Source of the DNA: Voacanga thouarsii
Lineage: Eukaryota > Streptophyta > Magnoliopsida > Gentianales > Apocynaceae
Length of the DNA stretch: 64,000 nucleotides
Direction: 5' to 3'
Assembly: GCA_026120185.1 (NCBI GenBank)
Contig: JANUWF010001165.1
Coordinates: forward strand, 2,728,001-2,792,000
This document shows, piece after piece, positions 12,458 to 25,653 of this stretch. The notes beneath the pieces are model-generated. The model saw only the letters and a program-made list of their open reading frames with translations, searched no databases and had not been told where the DNA came from. A program made the position numbers and the translations under genes. The first letter of the stretch is position 1, and every line of letters starts with the position of its first letter.

Positions 12458-13645
12458 TGTTAGCCCTAAGGGCATTCTCCTATGTTTTGACTTATGACAA
12501 ATATTGATGAGGACTAACTTCTTGATTTACATATGATAGGACATGTTTGACCTCAATTCTTCTAAGGCATTCAAATATGATTGTTAAGCAACTCTTAGCA
12601 ATAGAATTCTAGTATGGGAGCTCAAAATGAAATTCAAAGTTTTTGAGATTGTATACCAAGAAGTCCTTATGGAAGAACTTTAGACTAGGAAGTGTTATTA
12701 AGGTATTTCTTATTGATTCCTATGTCCCTTTACCTTTTGATTCAATTGATTTCTACCTTGAAGCACACAAAGAAAATGATTTCAAAGTCTTGAAAATCTC
12801 AGAATTTTGAATTGAGTAGTTTGCAAAATTCTGCATCCAAAAGATTCGTCTAAAATCCTGTAAACAGTATTGAATTGTTTCTACCTGAAGAAGTGCCATT
12901 TTGAACTTACCTTTTGGATGCATCGTATTCCGAAACTTGAGTCCAAAACACGGGTAAATTTAACAGAAAAATTATAGTCGTTGGTGCTTCATTTTATGGC
13001 TCTATAAAGAGCCTCTAAACAAGATTAGACATAAGATTTTTGTGGCATTCTTCTAAGGAATACTATTGCTCAATAGAATACAAAAATCTCATTTTATCAA
13101 GTGCTTCAAAGTGAATTCATTTTATGTTTAAAAGGTAAAAATGTTTGTGCTTTATACCTTAGTGAACATCTGCTTAAACAAGTGAGCTTTTACTATTCCA
13201 TTGATATTCAATCTCTTTTGTAGTACAAGGTTATGGTGTAAAACCCATGTGGGGTAAGCCTTGATTTGGTTATTGTTTAAGAGGTTTATTGAAAACCAAG
13301 TGTGGTGATCCTCTCTTGTATTTGGTGTAGTTTGATTTCATTAAGTTAAGGAAATGAAATTTGATTGAAAATCCTTAAGTGTGAGCTTAAGGTAGTGGGC
13401 GTAGATCTTGGTAGATCGAACCAGTATATATTCTGTGTTTTATTTCTCTACATACATCACTAACTGCATTGTATTTCTTACTTTAGTCTAAATCTGGATA
13501 TATCTCAAAGTGTTCTTGGATAGCTTTCTTTGTTACCATAAAGTTGGTCCAAAAAACTTGATGATCATCATTATTTTGTATATCAGACGATTTGAAAATT
13601 TTTAGTTTACCAAAAACCTTATTCACCCCCCTCTAAGGTTTTTCA
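12458..13645 (+). mobile_element. 5' LTR of copia family B (SIRE-like)
   Basis: Starts TGTTAGCCCTAAGGGC within the gypsy integrase frame and ends AAGGTTTTTCA two bases before a tRNA-Met primer site. Length 1188 bases. The putative 5-base left target site is AAAAT (12453-12457). The partner LTR is not in the window because the element is interrupted at 19560 and never resumes. The exact 5' boundary is inferred from where gypsy coding similarity ends. Confidence 0.7.
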
Positions 13646-13647
13646 TT

Positions 13648-13659
13648 TGGTATTAGAGC
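13648..13659 (+). other. Primer binding site of copia B
   Basis: TGGTATTAGAGC, one mismatch to the initiator tRNA-Met complement, two bases after the LTR end. Confidence 0.8.
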
Positions 13660-13705
13660 TTAGTCTACATATTCTTGGTTTAACAACCATGTAGAAAAGA
13701 TCCTC

Positions 13706-13825
13706 ATGGCAAGCTCATCCTCTCTTCCATATATTGAAGGATCTTCAACAAATTGACCTCCTTTGTTCAATGGAAACAACTACATATTCTAGAAAAACAC
13801 AATGAAAATTTATGTTTGTTCAATC
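13706..13825 (+). pseudogene. Copia B gag N-terminus, 5' of nested solo LTR
   Basis: The ATG at 13706 opens MASSSSLPYIEG, followed by the conserved copia gag motif around PPLFNGNNY. There are TGA and TAG stops in this short stretch. The frame is cut at 13825 by a family-A solo LTR and resumes after 15565 with an FELWNLIEK-like segment. Confidence 0.75.
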
Positions 13826-15565
13826 TGTTAGTGTTATGCCTAAAGGCAAATCACTTGTACGTCGTATATGACACATTTTATTTTAATAAAAGATATTATT
13901 TATCTTACAGTTTCTCTTGAGTACTTTTGTGTAAAATAACTGTTAGATAAAGTCCTTAGTACAACACTGTGTTAAGGAAATTATGATAGAGATCATGATA
14001 TGAGATTCCTACTACACTGTATAGTATTAGTACTTAAATAGTCCTTAGTCGTAGTATTAATGAGGCAGGACATCATTAATGCGTTAAGACTACCATATGT
14101 TAGACTTCTTAATTTGATCAGGTGGTGGTTCTCATATCCGTGAGTATTGAGATACTCAAAGTTAACACATGGATGGTTGTTAATGGAACAAGTACAGTGG
14201 ATGACCTAACTATGAGATAATCACGTGGATAACTATTTAGTGCTAGTGGTATAATCTCAATATAGAAAACGTGCAAGTATCCTTAGATTTGAGATCTCCA
14301 AGGTACTTTGTTTGCTGGGCAGTATACTTTGATTCCAATCTCTAGAGCCAGATCGAGGGCCGCCTATGAGATGGATATTGGGTACATTGTGAGGTAAACG
14401 AAAGTAGTTGAGAGGGTCAATAAAAGATTCACCACTCCTAATAGTAGGGGCGAATATCTCACGGCCACTTGTAGGAATTACTACTCGAGAAGTCCTTAAC
14501 CAAGGCGACTGTGTATTGGAAATAGTTCCAAGTGATACACATCTACAGTAGTGGGTTCCTGGTACAAGTACTATTATATTCGAGCCAGAATTGATATACA
14601 TTCTTGAGGGAGTTGGCACTAATTCTGTACTCCAAACCGAATGAGATATTGTATGGTGAAATGAGTTAATTATATTGTAGTTTGTTATTGAAGGGTTCAT
14701 GTCAAGTCACTTCACTTCCTGGACTCTTGGGTGGTCATGATGTGTTGCTAGATACCGCTCATGATCTGGGAATATGGGTTTATTAATTGATGAATTAATA
14801 AACCAATCCTGATTAGAATCAATATGATTAATTCTAATTAATTATGGATTATTAATTTCAAAGACGTTTGGATTAATTCATGTTCGCTACCAATTGACTG
14901 GGAAACCTAATAGGTCACACACAATAGAGGATTATATACTTAAGATGTTATTTGATAACATTGTGGGGTTAATTGCGAGAAAGAGAAGTTGTTATGGCCA
15001 AATTATAATTAGTTACAATTTATGGGCCAAATTGTATTTATGAGAACTTGATTATTCCAATTACAATTAGGGAATTTTAATTGTTTTAGAAATTTTCAGT
15101 TTTCGGTAATTCTTTTCGTGACAGATAGGATATACACGAAACCCTAATGGGCAAGTGTAATTAACGAAAAACTACTCCAAACCCTAGAGGATACACAATT
15201 CTCTTCTCTTCTCTTCTCTCTCTCATTATTCTTGAACAAAACCCTAGCTGCCATTGTTGTTTCTACTGGCACAGAAAATCTTGGTGCTTTAGTGTTCCTT
15301 TGTGTGAATTTCTGTTAAAGATAACACACACTGTGATTATAGCGGTTGGATGTTCAACTCTCGTGGTATTTGATCAAGAATGCTGGATCGCGCCTCGACT
15401 TGAAGATGGAAAAATTTTGCTCTTCAGATGATCAAAGAAAGGTAAAAAATTGTTACCGTTATTCTCTTTATGTCTTGTTTTTCACACATATACGGATCTT
15501 GGGTTAGTATCTCGTTCTTATATTTTCGCTGCGCCATATATGATATGCGTGTGAGATACCCAACA
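13826..15565 (+). mobile_element. Family-A copia solo LTR nested in copia B gag
   Basis: Starts TGTTAGTGTTATGCC, ends GAGATACCCAACA, 1740 bases. Flanks are CAATC (13821-13825) and GAATT (15566-15570). Both are within a step or two of one 5-base target site, so the duplication is old. The gag frame continues logically across the insertion. It carries a 147-codon open frame on the opposite strand (14257-14700) that also appears in relatives; see findings. Confidence 0.8.
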
Positions 15566-17224
15566 GAATTAACTTTGAGTTATGGAATTTGATCGAGAAA
15601 TGCCCTTTTATTCCGTCAAAAGTTGTTGATGGCATAAAAAAACCTAAACAAAATAACGAGTTTAGTGTTGAAGGCAATGCTAAGATGACCTTAAATTTTC
15701 AGGCAATGAACATCTTATGCTGTGCACTAGATGCGACTGAATACAATCGAGTTAGTGGTTGTGATTCAGCCTATGAAATATGGAAATTACTTGAAGTCAC
15801 CCATGAGGGGACAAACCAAGTTAAAGAATCAAAATTGGGGCTTCTAATTCATGATTATGAATTATTCACAATGAAGCCAAATGAAAGTATCGCTGATATG
15901 TTCACTAGATTTACAAATATCACAAATGGTCTCAAAGCCTATGGGAAGGTTTATTCCCTTGGGGAACAAAATAAAAAAATTTTGGATGCCTTACCTAAAA
16001 GCTGGCAGCCTAAAGCTATTATAGTAGAAGAATCCAAGGATTTAAAATCCTTACCAACTAAAGAGGTGATCGGATCTCTTCTAACATATGAGATGAAACT
16101 CAAAAGGTTTCAAGAATCTGATGATCATGATAAAGGTAAAAAGGGAATAGCATTGAAAGTTGAAAAAGAAGATGAAGAAATTAGTCAATCTGATAGTAGT
16201 AAGGGTACGGAAATAGACAATGAAGATTTGGCAATGATAGCAAAGAAATTTAGAAGAATGTTCAACAAAGAAAACTACAAAAGAGAAAAGAAGTTCATAA
16301 GAAAGAAAGGATAAACCTCAGCGTTCAAACCTTAATGTTATGAATGTAAAAGCACTGAACACTTCATTGCTGATTGTCTAGTTGCAAAAAGTAAGGAAGG
16401 TAGAATACTTAGAAAGAAAAAAGACCTGAAGGCAAAGAAAGGTAAAGGATTGATGGGGACTTGGGATTTAAATGGAACTGAGTCTGAAGATGAAGATTCT
16501 GAGAATGAAACTGCCAACATATGCTTCATGGCCTTGGAAAACAAGGTAAACTCTACTACAACTAATTTCATGTCTAATTCGTTTATATCTATGAATGAAA
16601 AGCATGATGATCCAAATGAGATGTTAATTGATATGTTTCATGAACTAAAAAAAACTATCCAGAAAAAATTAAAAAATGAAGTTGAAGATTAACTGTTTGA
16701 TAAATGAGAACGAAATGTTATTAAGTGATAACAAAATGTCTCTTGAGTCACATTTGAGTGCTATTATGGAAAAAGATGTGATCATGATCAATTTATAATA
16801 TGTATCTCTAGAAAATAAAAATTTGTGTGATAGAATTAAAACTCTTAAAAGTATGGTTAGCACTTTTGAGGACATGAAAAATAGAGTCAATGACCGTACC
16901 ACATGTGTTGAAAAATTTACAAATAGTAAAAGCAATCTAGAAAAATTACTCAAAACTCAACATCAAGTTGGAAATCGAAATGGCTTAGAATATAAACATG
17001 AGAATAAGGAGAAAATTCACAAGCTTAGATTTGTTAAAGTTAGAAACCGAAATGGCTTAGAATATGGACATGAGAATAAGGACAAAATTCACAAGCCTCA
17101 ATTTGTTAAATCTGCCTTATATTACCCAACACACAAAGCTTGCACATATTGTAAAAAATCGGGACATATAGTATCGAGATGTCTTATTAAAAGAAAAGTG
17201 GAATCTGATAGAATAACTTTCTGA
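15566..17224 (+). pseudogene. Copia B gag (SIRE-like) with two zinc knuckles
   Basis: Gag core at 15589-16314 contains ADMFTRFTNITNGLKAYGK and LPKSWQPK, standard for SIRE/Opie-type copia gag. A zinc knuckle CYECKSTEHFIADC lies at 16336-16377, just after a TAA. A coiled, acidic and lysine-rich stretch (16450-17100) follows, containing a directly repeated segment near NRNGLEY (about 16972-17110). A second knuckle CTYCKKSGHIVSRC comes near 17137-17180. Frame changes occur near 16690 and 16820. Gag would form the virus-like particle. The two-knuckle arrangement is normal for this lineage. Confidence 0.8.
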
Positions 17225-19560
17225 AAAATAAAAGGAAATGTTACTAACCTCCATGGACCCAAGAAAGTGTAGGTACCAAAAATCACTCCTTCTTCTCATG
17301 TATAGGCACGTTCTTTGAGCTTCACCAAGACGTTCTTGGACAGCAGTTGTTCAAGACACATGACTGGAAACGTAACTTTATTAGAGGATATACAGACCAC
17401 AAATGAAGGGTTCATTACATTTGGAGATAAGAAGAAAGGAAAGATTCTTAGTATTGGTAACATTGGTAAAGGTTCCTCAACCATTATAAAACAAGTGTTA
17501 CTAATTGATGATTTGAAATATAACTTGCTTAGCATTAGCCAACTATGTGATAATGGCTGCAAAGTCATCTTTGAAAAGGATTCTTGTTCTATAATGGACA
17601 GCTCAAATCTTGAAACAATCTTTATTGCCAAACGTGTTGGAAATGTGTATGTATTTTATCTAAATGACCTTGTAGTAAATTGCATTAGATGCCTATTCGT
17701 ACATGACAATGATGGTTATCTTTGGCATAGAAGATTAGGTCATGTATCTTTTGATTTACTAAATAAACTGTCCTCAAAAGAGCTTGTTAGGGGACTGTCC
17801 AAAATGAAGTTTGATAAAAGTAAAATTTGTGATGCATGCCAATTTGGAAAACAAATCAAAACCTTCTTTAAACCTAAGAAAATGAATTCAACCTCAAAAC
17901 CTCTCGCATTAATTCATATGGATTTGGTTGAACCAATGAGGACTATTAGTCTTGGAGGTAAAATGTATGAATATGTACTAGTTGATGATTTCCTTATATT
18001 TACTTAGACTTTATTTCTTGGATAAAAGGATGAAGCCTTTTCTGAATTTTCGAAACTGATTAAACGCGGCCAAAACTCTATTGGATGCAAACTAATTTCT
18101 ATTATAAGTGATAATGGTAACGAATTTTGCAATAATGAATATACACACTTTTGTGATGAAAATGGAGTTTTTCACAATTTTTCAGCAGCCAAAACTCCTC
18201 AACAAAATGGTGTTATTAAGAGGAAAAATCGTACTTTGCAAGAAATGGCTAGATCAATGCGTTGTGAAATCGTCCTTCTAAAATATTTTTAGGCTGAAGC
18301 TATTAATACAACTTTCTATATAGTAAACCGAGTAATGCTGAGACTGTTTTTGAGAAAAATACCTTTTGAACTTATGTTTGACAAAACCCCATCAATCTCT
18401 TATTTTAAAGTGTTTGGTTATAAATGTTTTGTTCTTAATACCCAAGATAATCTTGGAAAATTTGATAGCAAATCCGATTAGGCCATATTTCTTGGATACT
18501 CTTCCAACAAAAAGGCATATAGAGTGTACAATAAAAGAACTCTTTGTGTAAAAGAATCTGTGCATATTATATTTGATTAATCTAACGTTTATACTTCAAA
18601 GAAAGATGAGGATGATGTAGGAAGTTCAAAGGAAGTCAGAATAGACCAACTTAAACTCTACCGCTAGATACTCATGCAAAAGAAGAAGAAACTGAAGAGC
18701 AATAAGTTGAACAAGGAAAAGAACAAACTGAAGATTCTACGAATCAACAATTGCCAAAAGATTGGAAATACAAAACAGGTCATCCCAAAGAATAAATCAT
18801 TGGTGATCCAAACTATGGAGTTAAAACTAGATGGTATTTCATAGATAACTTTGCTCTTCTCTCAAATATAGAACCTAACTGTATTGATATAGCACTATAT
18901 GATGAATTTTGGATTATTGCTATGCAAAAAGAATTAAACCAATTTGAAAGAAATCAAGTTTGGAAACTTATCCGTAAACCTCCTAATCATCCGGTTATTG
19001 GTACCAAGTGGGTATTTAGAAATAAACTTGATGAAAATGGAGCTGTGATTAGAAATAAAGCTAGATTAGTGGCCCAAGGATTTAATCAAGAAGAAAGTAT
19101 TGATTATGATGAGACATTTGCTCCCGTTGCTGGACTAGAGTCTATAAGAATGCTTCTTGCTTTTGCATCCTTCAAAAATTTTATGCTCTATCAAATGGAT
19201 GTTAAGAGTGCATTCCTAAATAGTTTTATTGATGAGGAAGTATCTATTGAACAACCTCCTGGTTTTATTCATGAGCACTTTCCAAATCACGTTTTCAAAC
19301 TTTCTAAAGCTCTTTATGGATTAAAGCAAGCTCCACGAGATTGGTATGAGAGGCTTACTGGTTTCTTGATTTCAAAAGGTTTTTCAAGAGGCTTGATCGA
19401 TACCACTTTGTTCATCAAATCTGATAATTTTTGTGATTTACTAATTGTTCAAATATATGTTGATGATATCATTTTTGGTGCTACTGATGACTCTTTGTGC
19501 AAGATGTTTACTAAGACAATGCAGCAAGAATTCGAAATGAGTATGATGGGAGAACTAAAC
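17225..19560 (+). pseudogene. Copia B pol: protease, integrase, RT (truncated)
   Basis: Protease box reads TFLDSSCSRHMTG (17326 onward), so the catalytic D-S-G is D-S-S. The pre-integrase HRRLGHVS motif follows (about 17730), then integrase with a TPQQNGVIKRKNRT segment (near 18190) and several stops. RT runs from 18922, with KSAFLNSFI, ALYGLKQAPR and the catalytic YVDD at 19456-19467 followed by IIFGATDDSLC, a SIRE-lineage signature. RT ends at 19560, where the minus-strand family-A element is inserted. RNase H and the 3' LTR of this element do not reappear in the window. Confidence 0.85.
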
Positions 19561-21284
19561 TGTTGGGTATTTTAGGCTCGTATCGTATACGGTGCAACGA
19601 AAAATAAAATGAGATACCCTCCCAGGACCCGTCTATGTGTGGAAAACAAGATATAAAGAGAGTAAAGGTAATAACTTTTACCTTTGGGTGATCGTTCGAA
19701 GAACAAAAAATTTCTTCTTCAAGTTGAAGTGCGATCCAGCAATCCTCGTGAACCTCCACGTGAGTTGAACGTCTAACCACTATAATCACAGTGTGTGATT
19801 ATCTCTAACAGTAATCCACACAGAGGAATACTCAAGCACCAAACTTTCCTGTGCTAGCAGAAACAAGATGGCGGCTAGGGTTCTTTGATCAAGATCAACG
19901 AAAGAGTGAAAGAGAGAAGAGAGAATGTTCGTGGCTGTTGTTTTGTATGTTGTTCAGCTAGAGTTTTTTGTGTGTTACATATACTATATATTACACAAAA
20001 TTTCCCTCCCATAACTGAGAATTCTAATCATATTAGAATTCCCTAATTGTAATTGGAAATATCAAGTTCTCACAATTACAACTTGGACCACAAATTATAA
20101 CTAATTATAATTTGTCCCCAACAACTTCTCTTTCTCTCAATCAATCCCACTATGTTATCAAATAACATCTTGAGTATATAATCCTCTATTGTGTGTGACC
20201 TATTAAGTTTCCCAGTCAATTGGTAGCGAACATGAATTAATCCAAATGTCTTTGAGATTAATAATCCATAATTAATTAGAATTAATCCTATTAATTCTAA
20301 TCAGGATTGGTTTATTAATTCATCAATTCATAAACCCATATTCTCATATCATGAGCAGTATCTAGCAACATATCATGACCACCCAAGAGTCCAAGAAGTC
20401 AAGTGGCTTAACATAAACCCTTTAATAACAAACTATAGTGCAATTAACTCCTTTCACCATATAATATCTCATTCGGTTTGGAGTACGGAATTAGTGCCAA
20501 CTCCCTCCAGAATATATTAATTCTGACCCGAATATAATACTACTTATACTAGGAACCCATTACTCTAGATGTGTATCAATTGGAACTGTTTCCAATACAC
20601 AGATGCCTTGGCCAATGACTTCTTGAATAGTAATTCCTACAAGTGACCGTGAGATATTCACCCCTACTATTAGGAGTGGTAAATCCTTTATTAACCCTCT
20701 CAACTACTTTCGTTTACCTCACAATGTACCCAATATCCATCCCATAGGCGGCCCTCGATCGAGCTCCGGATATTGGAATCAAAGTACAAAGCACAGCAAA
20801 TAAAGTACCTTGGAGATCTCAAATCTAAGGATACTTGCACGTTTGCTATATTGAGATTATATCATTGGCACTAAATAGTTATCCATGTGATTATCTCAAA
20901 GCTAGGTCATCCAATGAACTTATTCCATTAACAAGCATCCATGTGTTAACTTTGAGTATCTCAATACTCACGGTTATGAGAACCACCGCCTGATCAAATC
21001 AGAAAGTCTAACACATGCTAGTCTCAACATATTAATGATGTCCTGTTTCATTAATACTATGACTAAGGACTATTTAAGTACTAACACCATCCAGTGCACT
21101 AGGAATCTTATATCATGATCTCTATCATGATTTCCTTAACACAGTATTGTATTAAGGACTTTATCGAACAGTTATATTACTTAAAGTAAATAAAAGAAAC
21201 TGTAAGATAAATAATGCCTTTTTTTAAAATAAAATGTGTCATATACAATGTACAAGTGATTGCCTATATGGCACAACACTAATA
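19561..21284 (-). mobile_element. 3' LTR of copia family A, copy A2
   Basis: 1724 bases. In plus view it begins TGTTGGGTATTTT and ends CACTAATA. On the minus strand it follows a polypurine tract (21285-21295) downstream of RNase H, so it is the 3' LTR. The left target site is TAAAC (19556-19560). The matching right duplication is lost because the opposite LTR is truncated at about 38680. Its outer terminus is TA rather than TG, as in copy A1. Confidence 0.85.
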
Positions 21285-21295
21285 AACTCCCACTT
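21285..21295 (-). other. Polypurine tract of copia A2
   Basis: On the minus strand AAGTGGGAGTT, immediately before the 3' LTR; the expected plus-strand DNA primer site. Confidence 0.75.
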
Positions 21296-21532
21296 GCACT
21301 AGAGCCAATCATTCATGTATCTAATACTAACATGACAATCATGTTTCTTTTGGGATAGTGCTTTCGTAAGCTGGTAAGTTATGTTCTCATCCGTGAGAAC
21401 TCTCTCTATCTTTGTTTTCTTAGATACTTCAGAAGCAGCCATGTACTCAACTTCTGTTGTAAAGTCGGCAATAGTCTCTTGTTTGGAACCTTTCCAACTT
21501 ATTACCCCTTCGCACAACGTAAACACGTAGCC
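21296..21532 (-). pseudogene. Copia A2 RNase H C-terminus
   Basis: Minus-strand frame with FTLCEGVISWKGSKQET and the RNase H segment EYMAASEVSKK, ending shortly before the polypurine tract. Its upstream part continues at 26266 downwards; a family-X LTR (21533-26261) splits it. The repeated TAGCC at 21528-21532 is one half of that LTR's target duplication. Confidence 0.85.
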
Positions 21533-21777
21533 TGTGAAACCCCAGTAGAAACCAACTTTAGAGTAAGGGGGTTGGGATTCATATCATATTTTGTTTCATG
21601 TTTAAATATATTTTTATATGGTTTTATGTGCATTGAATTTGTGTTTTATAGTCTAGAGGGCTTGATTGTGATTATTAAGTGGGAAGGGTAAAATGGTAAT
21701 TTTTACCTAAGGTGGAAAAAGGGAGATAGCTTGAGGATTGAATAGGAAAATATTTTTAGAGAGGAAATAAGAACAAG

Positions 21778-21850
21778 AATTGTTGTGGTGTAGTGGTTAG
21801 AGCCTTAGAATTGATTCTTGAAGTCTTGAGTTCAAATTCCATTATTAGAG
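21778..21850 (+). other. tRNA-like stretch with Pol III A and B boxes in family-X LTR copy 2
   Basis: A-box-like TGGTGTAGTGG (21786-21796), then B-box-like AGTTCAAATTCC (21829-21840), 32 bases between. This is the same element as at 2222-2292 and 30600-30668. Confidence 0.6.
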
Positions 21851-23489
21851 CTATAGCATGATTAAATTTTATTTTTGCTTGGGAAGTATCATTGTCGGCT
21901 TTAGTGGTGTTTGGAGTAGGGTAGAGATGTTGTCCTATGAGAGACATGATAGGAGTCTTCAAATCCTACTCTTTTGCTCTACACAAAATTTCTAAGGGGA
22001 ATTCATTTCCTCTTGATCCTTAGTTTTTCCTAATTCTCAATTCATTAGTTTGTTCATTGTGTTCAAGCTAATTTTATTCTAGAAAAATTCCAGCAATGTG
22101 TTGTGGCTTTGAAGGTTCAAAATGTCTTAGTAAAAGACATCATATGGACCGAAACAATGGATGAGGGGGAAAGATTTCAAGTGAATTAAATTCCTTAGTG
22201 AACTTTCTAAAAAAATTCATTCTAGCTAGGTTCATTTCCCTTTGTACATAGAACTGAAATTTTTCCAGCTTTGTGTGCCTTCAAGGTGTCAAAATTCTTG
22301 ACCATTATTCCCTCCCAAATGCTTCCATAAAATGGCCCTTTTGATCAGTTTAGAATCTGGATTTTTATGGCTATTTTCGGACTGCACAAAGATGATGCAA
22401 AACCAGAAAAAAATCCTGTACAAATCGCAGCTTTAGAGGTCCAAAACTAAGCTGTTTTCTTCCGGTTTTTGTACAGAACCCTAGCCATGTTTTTCCTACA
22501 TGAAGTAGGCTGGAAACCAGCCTTGAAAGCCCCAGAAATTCCCCTTCAAAGCCTCTGCAAATCGCCTGGAAATGGGCAGCCGAAAACTGCCCAGAAAATT
22601 CCAGCCTTGCAAAAATCTGTGCAGTGGTTTTTTTTTCCAGCTTTGTTTCCTAATTCTTTCCTAGCCGAAACTCCATCATTTTTCTGCAAAAACCACCCCT
22701 AAACCTCCATTAATAGAACTCCATTGTCCTCCCAAAGTTCTGCACAAAAATCCAGCCATGGATGCCTAAAAGATTTCCAAAAAAATTCTGCAATCATTCC
22801 TTGATTTGGATACCAAAATTCCAGCTACCATAATTTAACAACTTTCTATAAAATAAACCTCAAATAACCAGAACTTCTCTCCACCATTATACTCCATAAT
22901 TTCAGCCACCCTAAGCCTCCTTCAACCAGCTTTCATTCAACCAAAACACTGCCCAGAAATTCGTCCATAGCAGATCTCCAAAAGCTCTCCAATAATCAAA
23001 GATATTCTTGTGATATCTAGTTTCCAAATTTGCTTCCCAAAAATATTCTTCAAGGATTTTAACAACTAACCTTTCCTTTTCCCTTCCAAATCAGAGAATC
23101 AACCTCCCAAACCCTACAGAAATTCGTCCAGCTCTATCTCTCACAAAAATTCGGCAACTGCACATTACAATCTCTCAATTCCCTTCAATCTCCAAGAACA
23201 CACACACTACACCAAGAACACCTACTACTTCCTTTCACCTAATACCACTCCAAATCACTTCAAACCACCTCTAAAAATCCCAGACTTCATCTATTCATTG
23301 CTGTGAGTCCATCCGTGCCATTTTTAACATCAAACTACAAAATCCAACTTACTCTTTTGGATCAAAAACCAGAAATTTTGTGAAAGCTCAAGAACACCTT
23401 CAAGGTAGGTTTGTTCAATCAACTTCATCTTCGCTAATCTTTGATCTCTAATGAATATATATGTGATTAAACATGCTAATGTACTATCT

Positions 23490-23492
<3 letters not shown>

Positions 23493-23530
<38 letters not shown>
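23493..23530. repeat. (TC)19 microsatellite inside family-X LTR
   Basis: Perfect TC run at the position equivalent to the GA runs of the two oppositely oriented copies. Confidence 0.95.
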
Positions 23531-23534
<4 letters not shown>

Positions 23535-25538
23535 CCGAATGATTTCATCAACCATGGCCATGCTTCCTTCATCTCCTTTGGACAGATTTAGGCATCTAGG
23601 GGTTTAGATTCATTCGAAACCCCTTCAAGATATTCATCAATCAAGTAAGCATTTTTAACCCTTCTTTTAAATTCTAGAGTCATGTCTCTAGGATGATGTT
23701 GATAGAAGATGAATCATGAATAGGGTTGAGTATATATTGTTGTGATGAGTTGAGATTGAAGCATGAATATATGTATAAATATGTTGGAGATGGGATTTTT
23801 GCATGAGTTGCTTATCTTGGTTGAATATATGGTGTTCTAGGGTTTGATGTATGTCTCCATGATCAAGTATGCTAGAGATTATGTCATCTATGATGAATAT
23901 GAATTATATTCTTCTGTGATTATTGAAGTTATGATTATATTTATGCTAGTAATGGTTAGATCATGCCTTAGTAAGTCTAGATCTATGCTTATATACATGA
24001 TTTGGATGATTTGATGAATTGAAGGATTGTATACGCTCATGATTGTGGTTAGCCATAGAAATATGATCATGACCTAGTTGTCCCTAAACTAATTTTTATT
24101 TCATGAATAAAATATTTCATAATGGGATTTTGCTAGTAATTTCCAAAAAACCCTAGGAGGGGTAAATTTCGATTATTATATATAATAAGGATATTTTAGT
24201 TAAATAAATAATAGCTTTTGCTAGAAAATAAATTGTATAGATATTATATATAGAATGATAATATCAAATAAAGCCTTTGATGGAAGCAATCATAATTAGT
24301 AAAATATTTATTACTAAAAATTTAATTATTATCTTTTAATCAAAACCCATTAAAAATTTATTTATTGTCTTTCAAGCAAGACTCATTAAATTTATTTTCA
24401 ACTAATTTTAGTTATCGTTTATTTTCTAACAACTAAATTATTAAAAAATCGTTATTTTACCTAATTCCACCTAGGACTCTTCATCAAATAAACTCTAAAT
24501 CTTTTTTAGCAAGATTTAAACCTTCAACTTATTAGTACGTATTTTCCAAAACACTAATTATTTTAAATATCAAATTAGACTTAGCTTATAAACCCTTTTT
24601 TATTTATTATTTGGCCTTAAAGCTTGGGACACTAGGATCATGGTAGTAGTGAGTTGAGTTTGTTTTATTTATGAAAGTCGATTTCGGACTTGATTTTCTT
24701 TTGGTATGATCTAGAAAGTGCTCTAATTAATTTATATGAACTCTTTGATAGATTTAGAAGATTGTCAAGGGTAGGGACCAACCTACTAGAGTTCATACCC
24801 TAAGCTTAAGGATAAGGTAAGTGCCCTTGCATTCATGAAATTGATTTTATTTTATTATCTTGGTTTGAAAGCAAGGTTGGTGAGTATCTCTTGCAAATAC
24901 GAAATTTTAGCATGGTAGCTAGTTTTGAAAACCTCTATATTTGGAACCTTCTTATTTTGGAAACTTTCTACATTTGGAAAACTTCTAATTTTAGAAACTT
25001 CTAAATTTATAAATTTTTAAAATGTGTCAGGCATGACTTGGGAGCCAAGCATCAAACATTTTGATTTGTTTTGAATATGCAAGAGATAAATTTTTGGGCA
25101 TGCATCTAATTTTTGAAAATCACAGCATGACTTATTTGAGCATGTGGCTCCTCCACTATGAATTTGTGGAATAAATTATTGACTTAAAACCATGCCTTCT
25201 AAAATTTTTGTACGAGTTGAAAAATGTTGTTTGGAACTGTATTGAGCTAATTTTGTAGGTTCCACTATGGAGCCTCATGAATTGTGAAGATTGAATAACG
25301 TTGAGTACTCAATGGGGGCTAGGCCTTTATACTAGCCTTTGGTTGGTCTGGGGATATCTCTCGGCAGGTGGCCACCTCCGAAAGGTTGACTCTTTTCGAT
25401 CAGAGCGTCAGTATAGAAGGTTGAGCCGTCCTCAGCTAGCGATGGGGTTCTAGGAGAATCGATGGCCAGAAGTGGGACAACCGGTTTGGATTGAGTGAGA
25501 GAGGGAGGAGTATCTCACTCGGTAGGATGTACACCTAC

Positions 25539-25653
25539 CAGGTGTTGGGGGTCAAGTGCTTCACAGAAGTGAGAGCCACCTCTATGCCCTTTCACCACCT
25601 GTCGGGAGTCAAGTGCTTCACCTGGTGTGAGAGCCACCGCTGTGCCCTGTCAG
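25539..25653. repeat. 57-base tandem duplication in family-X LTR
   Basis: GTCAAGTGCTTCAC occurs at 25551-25564 and 25608-25621, each followed by a GTGAGAGCCACC segment and TGCCCT. The units are imperfect. Confidence 0.8.

Noticed and set aside
21778..21850. Functional tRNA gene
   Set aside because: Acceptor and anticodon stems do not pair convincingly; only the two Pol III boxes and their spacing are convincing.
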